Assembly (NCBI GenBank): GCA_902517745.1 | Contig: CABYDS010000003.1 | Span: 1-33,021, forward strand | Source of the DNA: an uncultured Pelagibacteraceae bacterium | GTDB lineage: Bacteria > Pseudomonadota > Alphaproteobacteria > Pelagibacterales > Pelagibacteraceae | DNA length: 33,021 nt | Direction: 5' to 3' | Shown here: positions 7,713 to 15,801 of the stretch, piece by piece | How the letters are laid out: every line of letters begins with the position of its first letter | How positions within the stretch are numbered: position 1 is the stretch's first letter | Program-made: the position numbers and the translations under genes | Notes under the pieces: generated by a model | What the model was told of the DNA's origin: nothing | Database searches by the model: none | The model's input: only the letters and a program-made list of their open reading frames with translations

Positions 7713-8786
7713 ATGATCATTTCAGACATAAAAAATAAAATTATTAATGGAGATAGTATTAAGGAATTAAAAAAAATTCCGGCTGAAAGTTTTGATCTGA
7801 TATTTGCAGATCCACCTTACAACCTTCAACTGAAAAAAGAATTAAGTCGACCTGATAGATCTAAAGTCGATGCTGTAGACGATGCGTGGGATAAATTTGA
7901 TAGTTTTAAAAGTTATGATGAGTTTTCAGTTCAATGGCTTAAAGAATGTAAAAGAATTTTAAAAAAAAATGGATCTATATGGGTCATAGGAAGTTATCAT
8001 AATATTTTTAGAGTTGGTTCAAAAATGCAAGATTTAGGTTTTTGGATACTAAATGATGTGATTTGGAATAAAAATAACCCTATGCCAAATTTTAGAGGAA
8101 CACGTTTTACGAATGCGCACGAAACACTCATATGGGCATCAAAAAGTGAAGGCTCAAAATATACTTTTAATTATCAATCACTTAAATGTTTAAACGATGA
8201 TCTACAGATGAGATCTACATGGAATTTACCTATATGTAATGGAAAAGAAAGACTTAAAAATAATGGTAATAAAGTTCACTCAACGCAAAAGCCAGAGTCT
8301 TTATTGCACAGAATTATATTAGCATCGTCTAATAAAGGTGATTTAATATTGGACCCGTTTCTCGGTACGGGAACAACTGCTGTAGTTTCAAAAAAGTTAG
8401 GTAGAAATTATTTTGGGATAGAAAAAGAAAAAAACTATTTTGAAGCTGCAAGTAAAAGAATTAAAAATACAAAAATTATAGAAGATGAATATTTAGATAC
8501 TATAAAAAATAATAGATCCAAACCAAGGGTGCCATTTGGATCTTTGGTTGAATTAGGAATTATTAAACCTGGTACTGAAATTTTTGATCAAAAAAAACAA
8601 ATCAATGCGAAAATTATGATTGATGGTAGTATAAAATATCGGAAATCAGAAGGATCAATTCATAAAGTTGCTGCACAAATATTAGGTGCTGAGAGCTGTA
8701 ACGGTTGGACTTTTTGGTATTATAAATCAGGTAATTCACTCAAACCAATTGATGATTTGAGGCAAAGACTAAGGCCAACTACTTAA
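7713..8786 (+). CDS. ccrM: Cell-cycle DNA adenine methyltransferase CcrM (GANTC)
   Basis: CcrM methylates adenine in GANTC and, in alphaproteobacteria, marks newly replicated DNA and times cell-cycle transcription. The 357-residue protein is a beta-class N6-adenine methylase: catalytic motif IV DPPYNL at 33-38 comes before the AdoMet motif DPFLGTGTT, with the target-recognition segment between them. The last 85 or so residues (from about VPFGSLVELGIIKPGT to GWTFWYYK) form the C-terminal domain characteristic of CcrM. GANTC specificity is inferred from this full-length match. No restriction partner is nearby, consistent with a solitary regulatory methylase. It overlaps the convergent monooxygenase stop by 4 nt (TTAA). 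Confidence 0.95.
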   Translation: MIISDIKNKIINGDSIKELKKIPAESFDLIFADPPYNLQLKKELSRPDRSKVDAVDDAWDKFDSFKSYDEFSVQWLKECKRILKKNGSIWVIGSYHNIFRVGSKMQDLGFWILNDVIWNKNNPMPNFRGTRFTNAHETLIWASKSEGSKYTFNYQSLKCLNDDLQMRSTWNLPICNGKERLKNNGNKVHSTQKPESLLHRIILASSNKGDLILDPFLGTGTTAVVSKKLGRNYFGIEKEKNYFEAASKRIKNTKIIEDEYLDTIKNNRSKPRVPFGSLVELGIIKPGTEIFDQKKQINAKIMIDGSIKYRKSEGSIHKVAAQILGAESCNGWTFWYYKSGNSLKPIDDLRQRLRPTT

Positions 8787-9907
8787 TTTCTATAAATTTT
8801 TCCAAGATAACTCTCTAGAAATTTTTTATTTTTTGATAAAAATTTCAAAACAATATTTCTAATTAATATTATTATTGGATTAGTTAAATGGAAGGCAAAA
8901 TGGTTTAATTTTGATCTTTTATTTACTAGTAATATTTTACTTACTTTATCTTTATAAATACTATTTGAACTTGTAATATTTTCAAAAATACCATTTGCTG
9001 TTTCAATACTTTGAGAAGCACCTTGTGCAAAAGAAGGTGGAAAAGCAAATAAAGCATCTCCACTCAAAAAAGTATTTTGGTATTTTAATGAGGGTAATTC
9101 AGTGCTCACAAATACAGGAAAACACTTTAAATTTACTAAATTTTCCAAATTTATAATAGAATTTTTTGAAATAAGGTCTTTTAAAGATTTTATAAATGTT
9201 TCAGAATTAAGAATATTTTTATCTTCAATTTCTTTAGTAGTTAACTTCTTTTTAATTATAGCAACGAAATTGTATTCGAGTTTTTGATTTACAGGATAAG
9301 TTACATAGTGAAAATTTGACCCCATATATACAGAAATATTATCTTTTTCATGTTGTTTTAAATTCGCCCTTAAAGCAATGTTCCCATTAAAAATTGGGTT
9401 TAAATCATTATTGGATATTTGGGATTTTAATTTTGAAAAAACACCGTCTGCAATTACTATATAATCGAAACTTTCATTCTTATTATTCCAAGAAATCTTT
9501 ATTTTTTCATTATATTCGATATTTTGAATATTGGCTTTAAATTGAATTTTTTCCTCAGGAATATTGCCAATTAAAAACTTTATTAATGTTGATCTTTTAA
9601 GTGTTGTGTAACGGTCGTTTACATTATTGAATTGCTTTAAATCAATTTCACAAATCTTTTTAATATTATTAGCCTGGAAAAAATTAACTTTTGTTGGATA
9701 ATAAACATCTGATGCTGAAATATTTTTAAATCCTATTTTATTCAACAAATTAATACTATTAACTGAAAGTTGAATGCCATAACCTTCATTTAAATTGAGG
9801 TAATCTTTTTTTTCAAAGATTTTATAGTCTATTTCAGTATTTTTGTTTAATTCATTTGCAAGATACAAACCAGATATGCCAGCTCCAACAATTGCAACTT
9901 TTTTCAT
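8783..9907 (-). CDS. FAD-dependent aromatic-hydroxylase-type monooxygenase
   Basis: The 374-residue protein belongs to the group A flavin monooxygenases (UbiH/salicylate hydroxylase-like). It has the N-terminal dinucleotide-binding loop VAIVGAGISGLYLA (about 4-17), and the FAD-ribityl motif GDALFAFPPSFAQGASQSIE near residues 275-295. A DG-type motif appears as YIVIADGVFSKLK. The substrate-binding beta domain is divergent, so the substrate cannot be read from sequence; a ubiquinone-ring hydroxylase is possible but unproven. Its ATG overlaps the mutY stop by 4 nt, suggesting translational coupling, and it converges on ccrM. Confidence 0.85.
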   Translation of the reverse strand: MKKVAIVGAGISGLYLANELNKNTEIDYKIFEKKDYLNLNEGYGIQLSVNSINLLNKIGFKNISASDVYYPTKVNFFQANNIKKICEIDLKQFNNVNDRYTTLKRSTLIKFLIGNIPEEKIQFKANIQNIEYNEKIKISWNNKNESFDYIVIADGVFSKLKSQISNNDLNPIFNGNIALRANLKQHEKDNISVYMGSNFHYVTYPVNQKLEYNFVAIIKKKLTTKEIEDKNILNSETFIKSLKDLISKNSIINLENLVNLKCFPVFVSTELPSLKYQNTFLSGDALFAFPPSFAQGASQSIETANGIFENITSSNSIYKDKVSKILLVNKRSKLNHFAFHLTNPIIILIRNIVLKFLSKNKKFLESYLGKIYRN

Positions 9908-10897
9908 TCAGATTTTGCGATGGTATAAAATATTTTTTTGGTAAATGATGGAATTATTTCTGAGCTTAATTTGTCTTTTTTAATTAATATTTTATTTTTA
10001 ATCTTTGGAGGTCTCTTTGCATTATTTAGCAAAATTTTCATTTCCATATTAGATAATTTTATATTAATTTTTTTATTATTTGAATAATTATACTTACTTT
10101 CTCGAACTTCAGTCATAGGAAAAATTGGCATATTTTTTAAAAATTTAAATTTATCATTTTTGACTAATAAGTAGTTATTATGTTTTTTGTAAATAGTCGC
10201 TTCGAAATATTTAGTTTTTATTTCTTTATTAATTTTAGTTAACTCAAAATCATTTTTTTTAAAAGATATACAATTTTTATTTAATGGACATTCTTTACAA
10301 CTTGGATTTTTTGGTTTGCAAATTAAAGCACCTATTTCCATAATTGCTTGTGAGTAATCGCTGGCACGATCGGACAGTCCAAAAAAATTAATTTTTGTTA
10401 TTAAAAAATCTTTAGATATTTCGTTCTGCTTTTTTAAATACAAAGTTCTTTTAAGAATTCTCTCTACATTTCCATCTAAAGGAATAGTTTTAACGTTAAA
10501 TGCTATAGACATTATTGCTTTAGATGTATATTCACCTACTCCTGGTAATTCTATTAACTTTTCATAAGATTTTGGCAACTTACCATGGAAATCTCTAACA
10601 ATTATAATTGCACTTTTTTTTAAATTTCTTGCTCTTGAATAATAACCAAGTCCTTCCCAATGTTTCATTAAGATCTTTTCGTCGACATTTGCCAATGATT
10701 GAAAGGTTGGAATTTGTTTTACAAATTTTTTTAAAATAAGGAATAACAGTTTTTACTTGAGTTTGCTGCAACATAAATTCACTAACAAACGTAAAATATT
10801 CTTTTTGCTTGTGAGAAACTTTTTTTCTCCAAGGTAAAATTCTTTTATTATTATCGTACCAAAGTAGAATTTTATTTGATATGTTTTTATTATTCAT
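9904..10897 (-). CDS. mutY: A/G-specific adenine glycosylase MutY, frameshifted
   Basis: MutY removes adenine mispaired with 8-oxoguanine. Reading from ATG 10897, the first frame gives MNNKNISNKILLWYD, ILPWR and the catalytic-Glu segment SEFMLQQTQV, then IPYFKK. A run of seven A (minus strand; 10726-10732) has one base too many. Skipping it gives FVKQIPTFQSLANVDEKIL and EGLGYYSRARN in line with MutY. The second frame holds LPGVGEYTSKAI, the catalytic Asp in PLDGNVERIL, and the 4Fe-4S ligands C-x6-C-x2-C-x5-C (CKPKNPSCKECPLNKNC). The corrected protein is about 330 residues, near normal length. The start codon abuts that of the divergent DUF721 gene. I treat it as intact apart from a base-count error. 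Confidence 0.92.
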
Positions 10898-11380
10898 ATG
10901 AGTCAAAAATATAATACTAAGCAGAGATATAATTCCATTCAAGGTTTAAGATCTTTTAAAGATACTTTACCCACAGAAGCAAAAAGAATAATTAGCAAAA
11001 AAGGTAAAATTTATAATGAGACTTTAGATAATTGGAAATATTTAGTAGGTAAAGATTTATTTAAAGTAAGCTTTCCTAAGTCATATAAAAGTTCAAACAA
11101 GTTATCGGGCAGTCGTTTAAATATTTTAGTAAAGAGGGGAAATGAAGTTGACGTTGAGTATTCTAAAAAAGAAATAATAAAAAAAATTAATGTTTTTTTT
11201 GGCTATCATGTTTTAGATGACATTAAATTGAATACATTTGATGGAAAAATTGAAGAAAGCCATAAAAATACCGCTATTAATGCGACAAAAAATAAACATA
11301 TAAAGAGCATAAATAATATTAAAAATGACAAAATAAAAAACTCACTTTTAGAGCTAAGTAAACATTTTAAAATAAAATGA
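10898..11380 (+). CDS. DUF721 protein, DciA-like replicative helicase loader candidate
   Basis: The 160-residue protein has the DUF721 pattern in its centre (about 45-120): NWKYLVGKDLFKVSFP, a strand LNILVKRG, then KKEIIKKINVFFGYHVLDDIKLN. DUF721 includes DciA, which works with the DnaB helicase in bacteria lacking DnaC/DnaI. The N-terminus and the Lys/Asn-rich C-terminal tail are not conserved. The position between mutY and a dsbA-like gene followed by smc is a recurrent alphaproteobacterial neighbourhood. The ATG begins immediately next to the mutY ATG on the other strand, so its promoter must lie inside mutY. Helicase loading is inferred from the family only. Confidence 0.75.
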   Translation: MSQKYNTKQRYNSIQGLRSFKDTLPTEAKRIISKKGKIYNETLDNWKYLVGKDLFKVSFPKSYKSSNKLSGSRLNILVKRGNEVDVEYSKKEIIKKINVFFGYHVLDDIKLNTFDGKIEESHKNTAINATKNKHIKSINNIKNDKIKNSLLELSKHFKIK

Positions 11381-11952
11381 AAAAAATAATTCTTGTCTCA
11401 ATTTTAATTTTTTTTAATTTCATTAATGCTAATTCTGAAGTTAAACCAATTTTAGTTGGAAGTGCAGACTCTAAAGTTAAGTTGATGGTTTTTGAATCTT
11501 TAACTTGCAGTTTTTGTGCAAATTTTCATAAAAATATTTATCCTAAACTAAAAGAGGATTTTATTGATAAAGGATTGATCTCAATAGAATTTAAAAGCTT
11601 CCCATTAGATATCATTGCATTTAATGCAACTAAATTAGCGCATTGTAGAAATGATGGTGAGCACGAAATTTTGCATCACCTTTATTTAAATCAAGATAAG
11701 TGGATCAAGGGAAAAAATGAATTAGAAGCAAATCAAGCAATGAAAAAATTTATTGATAATACTGAATATAATCTTGATTTTGATAAGTGCTTGGCTGATA
11801 AGAAGATAGAGGATCACATTTTAGAAGACCGAATCGAAGGTGTTAAAAAGTATAAAGTGAATTCTACTCCTACAGTCATAATTAACGGAAAAAAGTTTGA
11901 AAATCACTCAAACTACAAAAAATTAAAAAAATACATTGAAAAACTGATATAA
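11377..11952 (+). CDS. DsbA-family thiol-disulfide oxidoreductase, exported
   Basis: The 191-residue protein has an N-terminal signal sequence (about 1-19, MKKIILVSILIFFNF) followed by a thioredoxin-like domain with an inserted helical region, as in DsbA. The active site is C44-S-F-C47 in ESLTCSFCANFH, and the cis-proline loop is NSTPTVIINGKKF. The fold and the FHKNIYPKL segment match the DsbA/DSBA-like thioredoxin_4 group found next to smc in alphaproteobacteria. It probably forms or shuffles disulfides in periplasmic proteins. It overlaps the DUF721 gene by 4 nt and is 8 nt upstream of smc. No DsbB partner is visible here. Confidence 0.88.
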   Translation: MKKIILVSILIFFNFINANSEVKPILVGSADSKVKLMVFESLTCSFCANFHKNIYPKLKEDFIDKGLISIEFKSFPLDIIAFNATKLAHCRNDGEHEILHHLYLNQDKWIKGKNELEANQAMKKFIDNTEYNLDFDKCLADKKIEDHILEDRIEGVKKYKVNSTPTVIINGKKFENHSNYKKLKKYIEKLI

Positions 11953-11960
11953 GTCAGTGA

Positions 11961-14534
11961 ATGGAATTTAAAAAAATCCAACTAAATGGATTTAAGTCTT
12001 TTGCTGAAAAAACAAATTTTCTGATTGAAGAAGGTTTAACTGGGATAGTTGGCCCAAACGGTTGTGGCAAATCAAATATAGTGGAGTCGTTGCGATGGTG
12101 TATGGGTGAGACATCGGCAAAAAGTATGAGAGGTTCAGGAATGGAAGACGTTATATTTTCTGGAACTTCAAACAAACCATCAAAAAATATTGCAGAAGTT
12201 TTAGTGAGCTTATCAAATGACAACAAGGATGGTCCTCTACAATATAATGAGCTCGATGAAATTGAAATAAGAAGAAAAATAGAAAAAGATAAAGGCTCAA
12301 AATTTTATATAAATGGGAAAGAAGTTAGAGCTAAAGATGCTCAAATGTTTTTTGCAGATTTGTCAACAGGTGCTCATTCACCTTCGATTATTAGTCAAGG
12401 TAGAATTGGAGCATTGGTTACGGCAAAACCTTCAGATCGAAGAGCTATTTTAGAAGAAGCAGCTGGTATAGCAGGTTTACATGTTAGAAGACACGAAGCA
12501 GAATTACGATTAGGCGCGGCAGAAAATAATTTAAAAAGGGCAGATGAATTAAGAAGACAACAGGAAAGACAATTAGCAAATTTGCAAAAGCAAGCTGAAG
12601 AGGCTGCAAAATACAAATCTATTTCAGAAGAAATAAAAAAAGTTGAGGCAGGTTTATATTATTTACGTCTTTTAGAAATTGATAATGAAATTAAAGTAGA
12701 AAACGAGATCAATAATGAGGCTGATGATCAAGTTAAGTCCTTCAATGATAAATTAGAGAATTTAAGCATGAAGATTATTGAAAAGAATAAGAATGTAAAT
12801 CCTATAAGAGAAAAAAATCAAGAAAACTTGTCAAAAATACAAAGGTTAAATTTAGAGTTAAAGAGCTTAGATGAAGAAAAAGACAGGGTTAATGATGAAA
12901 TTCAATCAATTAGAAAGGCTTTAAGTGTAATAGATGAAGATATTGTTAGAGAAAAAAGCATAATCATTGATGCCAACTCTAATGAAAAAAGACTTAGAGA
13001 AGAAAAAGAAAATTTAATTACAGTCGATTCAAAATATTATGAAACTGAAAAATTGTCAGGTTTAGATTTGGTAAATGCAAAAGGAAAATTAAAAGATGAG
13101 CAAGATAAGCTAGAGAGAATACTAGAAAATCTAAACCTTGATACTCTAAAAAAGAACTCAGAGACTATTGATTTAGCAAGTGAGCAGTTAGATAAAGCAA
13201 AAGAAATGCTCTCAGAGAACAATATCAATGGTGCAACTAATTTAATAGATGAATGCAAAATAAATCTTTCATTTTTAAAAATGAAAATTAATGAAATGCA
13301 TGACAACGATTTAGCGATAACAGTAACTAAGAAAAACGAAGAAATCAAAAGTCTACAAGAAGAATACGCTGAAGCATTTAGCACAAATCAAAATATTAAA
13401 AAAGAGTCAATAAAAAGAAGTGAAAGAATTAAAATAATTGACCAAGAAATAGAAAGTTGGAAAAACTTATTGGTAAATTCTGAAAAAATGATTAATGAAT
13501 TAAATAGTAGAAAAGATACTCAACAAAAAAAATTAGATAGTCTTGAAAAACAACCTCAAACACAAGCTGAAAGAAAAGGACAAATATCAGAAAATTTAAG
13601 AATTTCTGAAAAAGAAAAAAGTGATAATGAAATATTAATAGATGAGCTAGATAAAGAGATTAACGAATTAAGAAGTAATCTTAATACAACAAAAGAAGAG
13701 TCTATTGAAATAAGAGAACGAAAGGCAAGCTCTGGAGCAACAATCGATGGTTTGAATAAAAGAAGAAATGATTTGCTAGAAAGAGTATCAACAGAACTTA
13801 ATTTAAAAGAAGAAGAGATACTGAATTTTTCAAACCTAAAAGATGTATCTGAATATCCAGATACAGTAACACAAGAGGAATTGCTTGATGAAAGAAAAAG
13901 GGAAAGAGAAAAATTAGGCTCAGTCAACTTAAGAGCAGACGAAGAGACTTCAAAATATGAAGATGAAATTAAGAAAATGGAAAAAGATAGACAAGATTTA
14001 GTAACTGCAATTATAAAGTTAAAAGAAAGTATTACTGAACTCAATCAGAAAGGTAGGGAAAGACTTCTAGATGCTTTTGAAAAAGTGAATAGAAAGTTCA
14101 ATGAAGTTTATACCAAACTATTTAATGGAGGTAGTGCAAAACTAGAATTAGTAGACTCTGATGATCCTTTAGATGCAGGATTAGAAATGTTGGTAAGTCC
14201 ACCGGGAAAAAGATTACAATCAATAACTTTATTATCTGGAGGTGAACAAGCCCTGACTGCTTTATCTTTAATCTTTGCAGTGTTTCTTACTAATCCGGCT
14301 CCGATATGTGTTCTCGATGAAGTAGACGCACCTCTAGATGATGCGAATGTAACAAGATTCTGCAATCTTTTGACGGAACTAACTAAAATCACATCTACAA
14401 GATTTATTATTGTAACTCACCACGCTTTAACCATGTCTAAAATGGACAGACTATATGGTGTAACAATGCCAGAAAAAGGAATTAGCCAACTAGTTGCTGT
14501 AGATCTTCAAAAAGCAGAGAGTATGGTTGCTTAA
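11961..14534 (+). CDS. smc: Chromosome segregation ATPase SMC, short and apparently hinge-less
   Basis: SMC is the ATP-driven condensin subunit that organises and helps separate chromosomes. The heads are complete: Walker A GPNGCGKS (31-38), ABC signature LLSGGEQALTALSL (757-770) and Walker B ICVLDEVDAPLDD (782-794), with a switch His in VTHHALTM (818-825). Residues about 170-700 are almost continuously charged, coiled-coil-like sequence. The usual bacterial protein is roughly 1150-1190 residues with a 150-180-residue glycine-containing hinge in the middle; here the total is 857 and no hinge domain can be recognised. The centre of the coil (about 395-450, around SENNINGATNLIDECK) is the likely turn. 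The gene is 2 nt upstream of atpI. Confidence 0.93.
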   Translation: MEFKKIQLNGFKSFAEKTNFLIEEGLTGIVGPNGCGKSNIVESLRWCMGETSAKSMRGSGMEDVIFSGTSNKPSKNIAEVLVSLSNDNKDGPLQYNELDEIEIRRKIEKDKGSKFYINGKEVRAKDAQMFFADLSTGAHSPSIISQGRIGALVTAKPSDRRAILEEAAGIAGLHVRRHEAELRLGAAENNLKRADELRRQQERQLANLQKQAEEAAKYKSISEEIKKVEAGLYYLRLLEIDNEIKVENEINNEADDQVKSFNDKLENLSMKIIEKNKNVNPIREKNQENLSKIQRLNLELKSLDEEKDRVNDEIQSIRKALSVIDEDIVREKSIIIDANSNEKRLREEKENLITVDSKYYETEKLSGLDLVNAKGKLKDEQDKLERILENLNLDTLKKNSETIDLASEQLDKAKEMLSENNINGATNLIDECKINLSFLKMKINEMHDNDLAITVTKKNEEIKSLQEEYAEAFSTNQNIKKESIKRSERIKIIDQEIESWKNLLVNSEKMINELNSRKDTQQKKLDSLEKQPQTQAERKGQISENLRISEKEKSDNEILIDELDKEINELRSNLNTTKEESIEIRERKASSGATIDGLNKRRNDLLERVSTELNLKEEEILNFSNLKDVSEYPDTVTQEELLDERKREREKLGSVNLRADEETSKYEDEIKKMEKDRQDLVTAIIKLKESITELNQKGRERLLDAFEKVNRKFNEVYTKLFNGGSAKLELVDSDDPLDAGLEMLVSPPGKRLQSITLLSGGEQALTALSLIFAVFLTNPAPICVLDEVDAPLDDANVTRFCNLLTELTKITSTRFIIVTHHALTMSKMDRLYGVTMPEKGISQLVAVDLQKAESMVA

Positions 14535-14536
14535 TA

Positions 14537-14812
14537 ATGGATGAAGACCAGTTTAAAACTCGCTTAAAAATTGCAAAAAATAAAACCGATAAAGTGAAAA
14601 AATCTGAAGAGAGAAATAAAGGCTCAAGTATGGGGTCAGCCTTCAAAATGAGCACAGAATTGGTATCTGCAGTAGCTGTTGGGACAATTATTGGGTTTAT
14701 TTTAGACAATTGGTTTGGTACTAAACCTTGGTTAATTTTAATATTTTTTTTTATTGGTGTAATAGCTGGAATTATGAACGTTATTAGATCAGCAAAAAAA
14801 ATGCAAAAATAG
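14537..14812 (+). CDS. atpI: ATP synthase accessory protein AtpI
   Basis: AtpI is a small membrane protein encoded ahead of the F0 genes and thought to help c-ring assembly. The 91-residue protein has a charged N-terminus (MDEDQFKTRLKIAKNK) and two membrane helices (about 42-57, with VSAVAVGTIIGFILD, and 63-83, with PWLILIFFFIGVIAGIMNVIRSA). These match the AtpI/DUF-type alphaproteobacterial form. It begins 2 nt after the smc stop and ends 7 nt before atpB, so the F0 operon may be co-transcribed with smc or start inside it. Confidence 0.88.
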   Translation: MDEDQFKTRLKIAKNKTDKVKKSEERNKGSSMGSAFKMSTELVSAVAVGTIIGFILDNWFGTKPWLILIFFFIGVIAGIMNVIRSAKKMQK

Positions 14813-14819
14813 AAGGCAA

Positions 14820-15551
14820 ATGGCAGCAAATCCAATGTACCAATTCAATGTGTACCGAATTGGTCCAGAAATTAAAATAAATAACATAGATATCTCATTC
14901 ACAAACGCGAGTTTGTTTATGGTCATAAGTTCATTAGCAATATTAATTATCTTTAACTTGGGTACAAAGAGATCGATTATACCAAATAAAATTCAATTAC
15001 TTGCAGAACTCAGTTACTCTTTTATTTCAAAAATGATAAGTGATACAGCTGGATCGAAAGCTAAGCCTTACTTTTCTTTCATATTTTCTTTATTCATGTT
15101 TGTTTTATTTTGTAACATGTTTGGAATGATACCATACTCTTTTACTGTCACTAGTCACATCATTGTAACTTTTGTATTAGCTGCATTTATATTTATAGGA
15201 GTAACAATAATTGGATTTATTAAACATGGACTTGGATACCTAAAACTTTTTGTACCAAGTGGAGTACCAATGGTTTTATTGCCATTAATAGTTGTTATAG
15301 AAATAATTTCATACTTAAGTAGGCCAATTAGTTTATCAGTTAGATTGTTTGCAAATATGATGGCAGGCCATACGATGATGAAAGTTTTTGGAGGTTTTGT
15401 AGTTAGCTTAGGAATTGTTGGTGGATGGCTACCACTAGGTTTTTCGGTTGCATTAACAGGTTTGGAGATATTAGTTGCTTTTCTTCAAGCATATGTATTT
15501 GCAATTTTAACATGCATCTATTTGAATGATGCATTAAATTTACACCATTAA
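14820..15551 (+). CDS. atpB: F0F1 ATP synthase subunit a
   Basis: Subunit a forms the two proton half-channels beside the c-ring. The 243-residue, multi-spanning protein contains the essential arginine (R175) in ISLSVRLFANMMAGH, plus LPLIVVIEIISYLSRP and the C-terminal helix LEILVAFLQAYVFAILTCIYL. Length is normal. A GAAGG sequence (14812-14816) 3-4 nt before the ATG may serve as ribosome site. Gene order I-B-E-F'-F is the F0 half of the split alphaproteobacterial ATP synthase; the F1 genes are not in this window. Confidence 0.97.
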   Translation: MAANPMYQFNVYRIGPEIKINNIDISFTNASLFMVISSLAILIIFNLGTKRSIIPNKIQLLAELSYSFISKMISDTAGSKAKPYFSFIFSLFMFVLFCNMFGMIPYSFTVTSHIIVTFVLAAFIFIGVTIIGFIKHGLGYLKLFVPSGVPMVLLPLIVVIEIISYLSRPISLSVRLFANMMAGHTMMKVFGGFVVSLGIVGGWLPLGFSVALTGLEILVAFLQAYVFAILTCIYLNDALNLHH

Positions 15552-15558
15552 TTAACAT

Positions 15559-15565
15559 AAGGAGG
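15559..15565 (+). promoter_or_regulatory. Strong Shine-Dalgarno of atpE
   Basis: AAGGAGG lies 5 nt before the atpE ATG and is essentially a full anti-16S match. Most genes in this window have weak or no Shine-Dalgarno sequence, so this stands out. It fits the need for many c subunits per ATP synthase compared with its neighbours. Confidence 0.85.
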
Positions 15566-15570
15566 ATATA

Positions 15571-15798
15571 ATGGAATTAGAAGCAGCAAAAATGATAGGA
15601 GCGGGACTAGCAGCAATTGCACTTGCGGGCGCGGGAGTTGGTATTGGGATAATTTTTGGAAATTATCTTTCAGGTGCAATGAGAAATCCATCTGCAGCTC
15701 AAAAACAGTTTCCAAACTTGCTATTAGGCTTTGCATTAGCGGAAGCGACCGGTTTATTTGGATTAGTTGTTGCATTAATTATTCTTTTCGCGTTTTAA
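15571..15798 (+). CDS. atpE: F0F1 ATP synthase subunit c
   Basis: Subunit c is the rotor-ring hairpin. The 75 residues form two membrane helices around a polar loop (RNPSAAQKQ, 38-46). The first helix has the glycine motif GAGVGIGIIFG; the second carries the ion-binding carboxylate E58 in FALAEATGLFG. I do not see the extra polar ligands expected of Na+-binding rings (E58 is preceded by Ala and followed by Ala-Thr), so a proton-type ring is likely. It is preceded by a strong AAGGAGG ribosome site and followed 3 nt later by atpF'. Confidence 0.98.
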   Translation: MELEAAKMIGAGLAAIALAGAGVGIGIIFGNYLSGAMRNPSAAQKQFPNLLLGFALAEATGLFGLVVALIILFAF

Positions 15799-15801
15799 TT
15801 A

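Noticed and set aside
10595-10942. Separate small protein reading MNGIISLL... at the 5' side of mutY
   Set aside because: The frame from its internal ATG at 10897 is the N-terminal part of MutY, broken by a homopolymer indel; the 15 residues before that ATG have no support.
13556-14044. A 162-codon minus-strand open frame inside smc, with others at 12395-12616 and 14108-14392
   Set aside because: They lie wholly within conserved smc coding sequence, are Ser/Phe/Leu-rich in the way expected of the complement of Glu/Lys-rich coiled coil, and match no family I recognise.
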